From positions 26,334,817 through 26,398,816 of the forward strand of contig JASXTE010000011.1 of assembly GCA_030280995.1 (NCBI GenBank): 64,000 bases of DNA. Direction: 5' to 3'. Below are positions 56,459-64,000 of this stretch, one piece after another; positions within the stretch are counted from its first letter, which is position 1, and each line of letters begins with the position of its first letter. The notes beneath the pieces are model-generated. The model did not search any database and was not told the origin of the DNA. It worked only from the letters and a program-made list of their open reading frames with translations. This stretch comes from Hemileia vastatrix. Its lineage: Eukaryota > Basidiomycota > Pucciniomycetes > Pucciniales > Zaghouaniaceae. The translations under genes and the position numbers were made by a program.

Positions 56459-57500
56459 TATAAAATGCAAGCTCCGTTGAGCGTGAGACATAATTTCCCA
56501 CACTACTTTCTCTCCCTTATTGCTTTTAATTATTTTACTTTATTATTTCGACTTGTCCTACCCCAACTCCCACGCCTCCACACCCTAAAGCAGATGGTGG
56601 AATCATTACCCAGAAGTATTCTCAAGCCTGAACAGCCTGCGAATAAATGGAGTACTTCTGCGTTGAAAGCACGACAACACAAGGTCCTCGCCAGAAATGC
56701 AAGTTTTGCCGCTGGAGACAGGTGGCATGTGATGCCTTATGGAAAAACGCGGACATCGAGCGTCAATTTACAAAAGCCAAATATTGGGTAATACCAAAGA
56801 CCAAAGAGGTGGTTGAAGATATTTGGGACATATTGATTGGGGACAATCAGTCCATGGGAGAGATTGAGGAGGAGGTTGAAGATGCTGTGGCAACCTGGGT
56901 AACCCAGGCCACAAGTAAGAAACAAGGGTTTGAAGAAGAGGTAGATGAAATAGTTGAATAGGATGAGGATGAAATCCCTATTTTGAGACAGACACCAAAG
57001 AAGCGGTGGATGGTCATTGAGGATGACAAAGAGGAGAAGGAAGTGACGGCGGAAGTCACCCCGAAGTTATTCTTAGAAGCTGACCCATTGTTTGAAGTAA
57101 GTCTGTTCTTCTTTTAAAAAATTTTTTTTACTGATGACCTATGTTTTAGAATTCAGATTTCATTGCAAAAGTTCTGATTGTGGAAGCTGAGCCATCGCTT
57201 CCAGTTGAGGCAAATCAACCAGTGGTTGATTCAAGGGAGGACAACAAAGAGACTCTTGACCAGGTATGGTTAAAGAAACCTTGGCAAGGTCGACAAACTC
57301 AATTCATCGAAGATTTAAGCAGTGAGGTTGATAAGATTGTTGATGCTGCCTCCTTCAATGTGGTCAAAGAATTACTAGAAATTGGGGAAGTGGTACCGGT
57401 AGGAGAGGAGGAGGTATTTGAGAAATGCAGGAAGGAGATAAGAGTGGTTTTGGAAAAAATGAAGAAATTGGTTCAAGAGAAAATACAGGAGAAAATTTGA
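56459..57500 (+). pseudogene. Antisense intron-containing ORF in the 3' region of family 3
   Basis: A TATAAAA box lies at 56459-56465. ATG 56594 (MVESLPRSILKPEQPAN) continues to KWSTSALKARQHK, then shifts by one base into a frame with RQKCKFCRWRQVACDALW (about 56690-56745), a Cys cluster resembling a small zinc motif. An acidic stretch follows to a TAG at 56959-56961, and the frame continues as DEDEIPIL and PKKRWMVIEDDKEE to a canonical intron (GTAAGTCTG at 57097 to GTTTTAG at 57150). The last exon carries PLF/E-NSDFIAKVLIVEAEPSL and a Lys/Glu coiled-coil tail, ending at 57498-57500. It runs opposite to the pol genes of the same element half. Function unknown; the zinc-like motif suggests nucleic-acid binding. 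Confidence 0.5.
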
Positions 57501-58285
57501 AATGGAAGGAAAAGAAAGAAAGAAAGAGGGAAGGAAAAAAGTTGAAAGCAATTTTTATATTTATTTATTTATTGGTTTTATTTTTTTGTTTTAATTTAAA
57601 ATGTTGATATATATTTTATAAGATTTTGAGAAAAGAAAAGAAAAAAAAGGAAGAAAGAAAAGATTTGAATAAAATTTTGTTTTAAATATTGAAAGAAGAA
57701 AAGAAAGAGTGTTTAACTGAAGGAATTTTAGTTTTAATTTTTGAAAAAAGAAAGATTTAAGTAAGAAGAAAAAAAAATATTGATTAAAAACAATTTTTTT
57801 TGAAATGAAAATCTAATGAGAGAATGAAGAAAAAATAGTTTTTGAAAAATAATTTGAAAGAAAGAAGTAATTTTCTCGAAGAATTTTAAAAGAGAGATTT
57901 AAAAGGTTGAAGTAAAGATTGAGAAAGATTGTCGTATTGAGTTTGTAAAAAAATTTTGATAGTTCAAAAAAAAAAAAATAAGGGAAAAGGAGGAAAGTTT
58001 GAAAAGAGAAAAGAAAATTTAAAGGAATTTATTGATTTTTAAAATTTTATTTTAATGAATTTAAAGATTTTATTTTTATTATTTTATTTTATTTTATTTT
58101 TTAATTTTAACTTTTAATTTAATTTAATTTAATTTATTTTAAAAGAAGGTTGAAAAAAAAACTTTTGAGAAGAAGAAAGAAGAAAAGAAAAAAAAAGGGT
58201 AAGGATTTTAGAAGAGAAGGAGTTTTAGAATTTTAAGAAAAGAAAAAAGAAAAATAGAAAGAAGAAAAAAGAATAAAAGAGAGTT
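57501..58285 (+). repeat. Cytosine-depleted A/G/T tract
   Basis: I count only about a dozen C on the plus strand in about 800 bases, while G is common. It is built of GAAAGAAGAAAAG-type runs and ATTTTATTTT stretches. It lies between the end of pol and the antisense ORF. Confidence 0.75.
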
Positions 58286-61200
58286 CTAAGTTTTTGGTTT
58301 TAAAGGATATTTAAGATGAAAATATTTTAGGAGTTCAGGGGCCTTAGAAACATTGATGGCTGGTTCCCAGGATGTTTTTTCTGAGTCATCGAGGAAGCCC
58401 TCCCATTCCACGAGGTTTTGAATTATCTCCTTGGGCATTCTTGAATCAAGGATATGGCTTACTTCCCACTCTAGATGGTCTCCTACTTTGACCAGTTCTG
58501 GAGGAGGTTGGTTCCTGCCCGGGTATGTTTCTCAAGCCAGTTCCAGGAGAGATACGTGGAAAACAGGGTGAATAGCCTGCCATTTAGGAGGTAGCTTGAG
58601 TCGAAATTCAGTTTTAGAGACTTCAGAGTTGATTTTGAATGGTCCCAAGCATTTTTCAGCCAGTTTCTTTGATGGTTGAGTTGTTCGATGTTTCGTGCAT
58701 TGAGCCATACTTTGTTGCCTGGTTTAAAAGAAGGAGCAGATTGTCGATGTTTGTCAGCCTGTTCATTGTACCTTCTAGTCGCTAATTCCAAATTTGATTT
58801 AAGTTCTTCTTGGAGTCCTGATATGGTTCAAAGTTAATGTTCAGCAGGATGGCTAGTTCCTACATGGATTGAGTTGAATCAAGAATGTCTTCCATAAACA
58901 GTTTCAAAAGGAGATTGTTGTGTCAAAGAATGAGTCGAGTTATTATAAGCAAATTCAGCCAATGGTAACCATGTGGTCCAATCATCTTGTTGGTAACTGA
59001 AATACATTCAAAGGTATTGTTTGAGGATTTGGTTGACCCTTTCCCTTTGCCCATTGGTTTCACGATGATAGGCCGTGGAGAGATTCCTTGTGATATTGAG
59101 TTGTCGACACAATTGAGTCCAGAATGTGGATACAAACAACGAGCCTCTATCTGAAACAATATCATTAGGTAAGCCATGTTTGGAAAATACATATTCTAGA
59201 TACAATTTTGAAAAATCTTATGCTGTAGCAGTAGTAGTGGTTTTAATGAAAATAGACATCTTTGAAAGTCTATCTACTATTACTAATATAGCATCAAAAT
59301 TATTAAAGAGAGGAAGTTGAGAGATAAAATCCATCAATAAAGATTCTCAAGGTTTAGAGGGAATAGGAAGCAGTTGAAGCAACACATGCTTCCGGTGACT
59401 GGGAGCATTATTCCTATTAAATTCATAAAAAGATCTTATATAGGCCTTTATTTCTCTGGTCATTCCTGGCCAGAAGAAATCCCTCACAATTAACTGGTAG
59501 GTTTTATCAACCCCAAAATGACCAGCTAATGGAGAATTATGTCGACTGTTTAAAATCCATAATTTTATTTCATTGTTGTTGGGTATGACTAATCTACCTT
59601 TGAAAAACTAATAGACCTGATTCAATACTAAATCTTTTGGCCCCTTGCTTTGAGAGTATTTTGTCTTTTAACCCTAAACAATAATTGTCCTTTGACTGAG
59701 CTTCAAGGATGTTGGATAGTGGATTTTGGAAAGATTGAATTGTCATAGAATTAAGTTGATGAGTCATTAACATTGATTCGTTGAAAATTGATTTCAAATT
59801 TGCTGGGTTCTTGTCAGCAAATGCGTCCCCCCTCTGTGGGTAAACGACGTCCCAACGTGACAAGATATCTGGGACAATGCAGTTCTTACCTGGGTGATAG
59901 GAAATAGAAAAAGGAAATTCAGACAAAAATTCAGCCCACCTGGCTTGATGCCTGGTTAACACTTTGGAAGACACAAAGTATTTCAAGGCATTATGGTCAG
60001 TCAGGATTTGAAAAGGACTATCTAGGCTGAGAAGAAAAGAGCGCCATTTTTTAAGACAATGGGTAATAGCTAAAAGCTCCTTGTCATGAATTTTTTAATT
60101 TAATTCTGCTGCAATGAGTTTGCGTGATTCAAAAGCATCAGGATGAAACATTTTTGTTTCAGGATTGAATTGAGAAATGACCCCTGTGATATCATAATTG
60201 ATAGCATCTGTCTTGACTATTTGTGAAGCAGAAGGATCAAAGTGTCAAAGAATTGGAGCTGTGGTAAATGCAGTCTTCAATGCTTCCAATTACTTTGGTG
60301 CTGTAGAAGTAAAAACAAAAGGAATATCTTTTCTAAGAAGAGAAGTAATATTGAAAATAGTTTTAGAGTAATCTTTAATAAATCTTCTATAGAATTTGGT
60401 AAAACCCAAAAATCCTTGGAGAGATTTAATGGTTTTGGGCTCGGGCCATTCCAGGACTTTTTGGACCTGTTTGTCCTCCATGACTAAACCATCAGTGGAT
60501 AACGTAAACCCCAAAAAATCAATAGATTTAAGATGGAATTCGCATTTATTGTGCTTGGCGTAGAGACCCTGATCTCGAAGGCAATTTAGAACCTGTCGAA
60601 CATGATGAATATGTTCATCCAGTGTCTTCAAGAAAATTAAAATATCGTCTAAGTAGACGACAACAATTTGTTCGACAAAATCTTGAAAGATGTCATTAAC
60701 AAAAGGTTGAAAAGTAGATGGTGCGTTACATAATCCAAAAGGCGTTACTAAATATTCAAAACTACCAAATCTAGTGCCCATTGCAGTCAGTGGTTCATGA
60801 CCTTCCGCAATGCGAATAAGATTATAAGCGCATCTAAGGTCAATTTTAGAAAAGAAATTAGCACCATTAAAAAGGGTAAGAAGAAATGACCTAGGAGGAA
60901 CTGGGTATGCATTCTTCTTTGTAACTGTGTTGAGCTTTCTATAGTCAACACGCAACCTAAGGCTACCGTCTTTTTTCTTTACAAATAGAACAGGGGAGCT
61001 GGTTAGAGATTTACTGGCTCTGATGAAACCTTTGGCTACATTCTCTGCAATGTAGTCTTGAAGAACTTGAGATTTGTCCTTCAGCAAAGAATAGACAGGA
61101 CCTTCCGGAGGTACTGGACCTATTAAATATATTTGATGGTTGTAGGGTCAATGAGGTGGTAGCTTATCGGCCTTGCAGATTGAGAAAACATTGAGGAAAT

Positions 61201-61667
61201 CATGATAGATTTCCATTAGAGTTGATTGAATGGCTTGAACATTGATTTGGTTGTCCTCATCATCTTCGAGAGAATCTGTCAAGGAAAGACCAGAATTGAG
61301 AGAGCATAATTTGACTATTTCGAGGCAATTTAAATCCTCTTCGAGTGAAGTGATTGAGCTAGAAGAGTTAGCCAATTGCTCATTTAGAGAAAGATCAGAT
61401 GCTTGCAAGTCATCTGGCAGATATTTGTCTTCTAGCAGACATTTTCAGGCGGGTTGTTTAACTCCCTATTGACCTGCATTGAAGAATTAGAGATATACTT
61501 AGTGTGTGGGGTGATCAATCCCCATGACCAATCAATTTCAGGATTCCAATGCGTTAAAAAGTCATTGCCAAGGACGGTATCCTCCATTCTTGGGGCGTCC
61601 AAGACTGATAATTCCCACTTAAAGGGGGGAAGGTTTGGAAAGTTGAAAACCCATAAAAATTTCTTAC
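58286..61667 (-). pseudogene. Family 3 pol (protease end, RT, RNase H, integrase, chromodomain)
   Basis: Minus-strand blocks from 61667: protease end (MEDTVLGNDFLTHWNPEIDW), Ser-rich spacer (61408-61148), RT (KKKDGSLRLRVDYRKLNTVT, FGLCNAPSTFQ, VVVYLDDILIF at about 60660, 61087-60290), RNase H ([47 protein letters not shown]), integrase (NSPLAGHFGVDKTYQ, VIVDRLSKMSIFI, NDIVSDRGSLFVSTFW, TNGQRERVNQIL), and a chromodomain (LEWEVSHILDSR, NLVEWEGF, SWEPAINVSKAPELLKYF) ending at TAG 58286. Stops include TGA for Trp in KP-W-ES (about 59350). It begins abruptly at CTTAC (61663-61667). Confidence 0.85.
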
Positions 61668-62475
61668 TGTCACGCGCCATGTGACACTCGAGGCAAAAGC
61701 CGCTCATTAAATCAATAATACAGAGGTCTAAATCCATACTTGAAGTGCAGAAAACAATTCTACGTAGCCACTGCAATTTTCCTTTGTGTACTCACTATTA
61801 AACCGCGCTAGTCTAAACTCTAAATCTAAATTAGTCAATCTCTCAATAGTGTGTCTTAGTCTTTTCCTCAATAAGCGACACACAGCGCAATAGTCAATGT
61901 AATAGTCTGCTAAAATTTTTATTAAATATATTTGGGTTATTAAAAGGGGTAGTGAGCATGGACGGAATGGTTAGTGGAGGATTAAAGGGTTAACATATGT
62001 TAGTGAGGAGGATCCAGGTGTAACAGGTGTAATTTTGGTGGTCTGTTGTGTGTGGAATGAGGGATGGGTATGAGGTCAATGCGAGGAGGAGTGATGGATA
62101 TAAAAGGGGTTGGATTTTGGTTTGATATTCTTTAGAATTAAATTATAAAACGAATATATATTTAATAGTGGTAAAGCTTCAGGTTAAATCATGATTATTG
62201 TATCTTTCCTTATTTTCTCAGTAATCATTTCTAAATCCTAAATCTTTGATTATTGAGTTTCCAACCCTTTGTGAGATCTTAAGAATAATAATATTACCTT
62301 TAAATTATATTAGAATTCTTCTCAAATATATATTGAAGCAGTAGCTCTTCCATCGAGTCATCTTCGAATCACTTCCTCGAACATTTCCTCTGTGCTTCAA
62401 AGATGTTTCTAAACTACCCTCCTCATCTCACTTCCAGGAACACCCTCAACCTTGTGCGTGGATTGTCCGGTGACA
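61668..62475 (+). repeat. LTR of gypsy family 3, direct orientation (second)
   Basis: 808 bp, TGTCACGCGCCATGTGACAC...GATTGTCCGGTGACA. Preceded by CTTAC and followed by the same leader as the copy at 54126. Confidence 0.9.
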
Positions 62476-64000
62476 GTATAATTTAATTCTCCGTAGTTCT
62501 CATTCTTTGGCACTACTATGTCCTTTTTTCAGATTTTTTAAATTCTTTAAATGGCACCTGTTCAACGCACTCCTCCTACGGGTGCTACTACTAGGGCCCA
62601 CGCTAGAGGCAGGCCAACAGCTACACGGCCTGTTTCCCCCACTCACTCCTTGGAACCTCTTGACCCTAGGGAACGGGGACATTCCATCCAGTCTGTAGAA
62701 GACATCCCCCAGGATTTTGATGATTCTAGCGAGGAAGAAGAAGGAGAGGATATGATGCATGAGGCACCATCTGCCCCTGCTACTCACCCTTCTGTTCAAC
62801 CTATGGAACCTGGACCATCTAATTTGCTGGAGGACTTCATGAGACTTTTCATGAAAACTCTTTCCAATCCAATGTCTTCGGAGGGATCTAAATTCAAAAC
62901 TTCTTCCATGAAATCTCCTGATAAATTTGATGGAGAACATCCAGACAGATTGCAGCCCTTCTTGCAAACCTGCAAGCTCCTGTTCCATAATGACCCTTGA
63001 ACCTTCAATAACAACTGATCGAAGTTTGTTTACGCTTCTTCATTCCTAGCCGGAAAAGCAGCAAGATGGTTCCAACCTTATCTTCTCATGCTCTCTTTGA
63101 CAGAAACCCACTTACTTATTAATAACTGTGAAAAGCTTGAAGACCAACTCTTTACGTTGTTTGGTGACCCGCATGAAACTGACAACACAGAAATTGAACT
63201 TGATTTCCTTCGCATGAGTGATAATGGTAAAGCCTCTGAATATATTTCAAACTTCAGAGCACTTCAAACTCGAGTAGGTTGGAATGATGCTGCCCTCAAG
63301 TATTATTTCAAAAAAGGACTTCCTTTGAGGATTCTGGATCAATTAAATCTTCATGGTCAGAAGATGACTACTTTAACGGATTTAATGGATTGAACCCTTG
63401 AACTCGACAGCATTTACCAAGAATGAATACAACATCGTCAATATGCCAACAAATCTCAAGGCCTGAATATTAAATTGGGACCTCCTTCACACCCACGGAC
63501 AACTCAATCCAAACCCAATAAGGGAAAGGACAAACCTCGACCAAAAGATTTGACCCCAGGCAATATCAGTAAGGTACTTGACCCAAAAGGGGAACTTGAA
63601 GAAGCTGAGAGGAAAAGGCGAGCAGATAAAGGGTTATGTATGTATTGTGGGGGTAAGCACAATCTAGAAGATTGTGTAAAATTGAAGGAAAGAGAAGGCA
63701 CTAGTTCAAGGTCAAAAAACTAGTAGATAGTTTACTTGTGTGCAAAGCAAACTATCTTATCTCTCCCAGTGCACAGAACCTCCAGGTCTTAAGGACTGGA
63801 GTTGCCCTAAACCGCTTGAGATTCATTCTTTTCAAGGAGGATACCCCCTTCAGTTGTCTTATAGACTCTGGAGCTTCAATTTATTTTGTCAGTTTATCTT
63901 TTTCCGAGAAGTTAAAGCTGACATTCACAGATATTGATTGAACTCCAATATATTTGGTTGAATCAAAGGAACCCAAATATTTGGTAAGTAAGAAAGTTTT
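62476..64000 (+). pseudogene. Family 3 gag to protease, second copy, runs off the window
   Basis: Start ATG 62551 (MAPVQRTPPTGATTRAHARG). Same block order as 54201-55640. The zinc knuckle CMYCGGKHNLEDC keeps its His, and the capsid frame keeps DKFDGEHPDRL where the other copy has a stop. Stops at about 62998, 63028, 63391, 63424, 63721 and 63938 are mostly TGA. Protease FSCLIDSGASIYFVSLSFSE at about 63855-63915. The reading passes the GTAAG site uninterrupted at the window end. Confidence 0.8.

Noticed and set aside
54126..63941. TGA read as Trp in the retroelements
   Set aside because: TGG is used freely in the same ORFs and in host genes. Other stops (TAA, TAG) also occur, and some TGAs replace residues other than Trp.
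1..64000. CRISPR arrays, rRNA, tRNA, operon-like promoters and ribosome-binding sites
   Set aside because: Looked for by eye and not found. Introns and chromodomain retroelements show a eukaryotic nuclear context.

Overview
The window is AT-rich nuclear DNA of a filamentous basidiomycete. The best guess is a rust fungus (Pucciniales-like). The reasons are short GT-AG introns, Tet-like 2OG-Fe(II) oxygenase relics of the kind expanded in rusts, chromodomain-bearing Ty3/gypsy elements, and two or three ordinary fungal genes sitting in a sea of broken transposons. The assignment comes from reading alone; no database was searched. I saw no rRNA, tRNA or CRISPR.

Host genes are few. A many-exon DDHD-domain phospholipase lies at 3.8-7.7 kb (+). 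At 36.7-38.5 kb a compact, less AT-rich island holds MGM101 (mitochondrial nucleoid DNA repair/maintenance, 4 exons, - strand) head-to-head with a single-exon DsbA-like thioredoxin-fold gene. Their start codons are only about 100 bp apart.

0-3.8 kb holds a transposase relic, a tandemly duplicated exon-like block and a LINE RNase H relic. 8.1-12.2 kb holds a Helitron helicase relic and a nested, partly palindromic cluster of MITEs with GGGGGTATCA ends, then an internally deleted element with the same left end. 12.4-17 kb is mostly non-coding, with two tandem repeat fields. 17.06-23.75 kb is the most interesting unit: one TIR-bounded element carrying a PIF/Harbinger (HARBI1-type) transposase relic, a Tet/JBP-like dioxygenase relic and, on the other strand, a trihelix/Myb-like DNA-binding protein relic. 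The first two genes recur in the same order and orientation at 39.0-45.2 kb, where a Tc1/mariner element and a gypsy element have inserted into the unit. A third Tet-like relic (23.9-24.7 kb) is split by a 212-bp MITE.

24.9-34.4 kb is a full-length but degenerate Ty3/gypsy element (- strand) with about 1.29 kb LTRs, an extra ORF upstream of gag, and an AT-hook plus chromodomain at the integrase end. 45.2-53.3 kb is a second, related element (+ strand) whose right LTR is cut by a third gypsy family. From 53.3 kb to the window end this third family forms an unusual mosaic: LTR(+), gag(+), LTR(-), antisense intron-containing ORF(+), pol(-), LTR(+), gag(+). The two breaks inside the element are marked by GTAAG and its complement CTTAC. 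That fits one antisense self-insertion with a 5-bp target duplication followed by recombination between inverted LTRs.

Most transposon ORFs are broken, often by Trp codons changed to TGA or TAG. Exon boundaries were placed by eye from GT/AG signals and reading-frame continuity; uncertain ones are stated.
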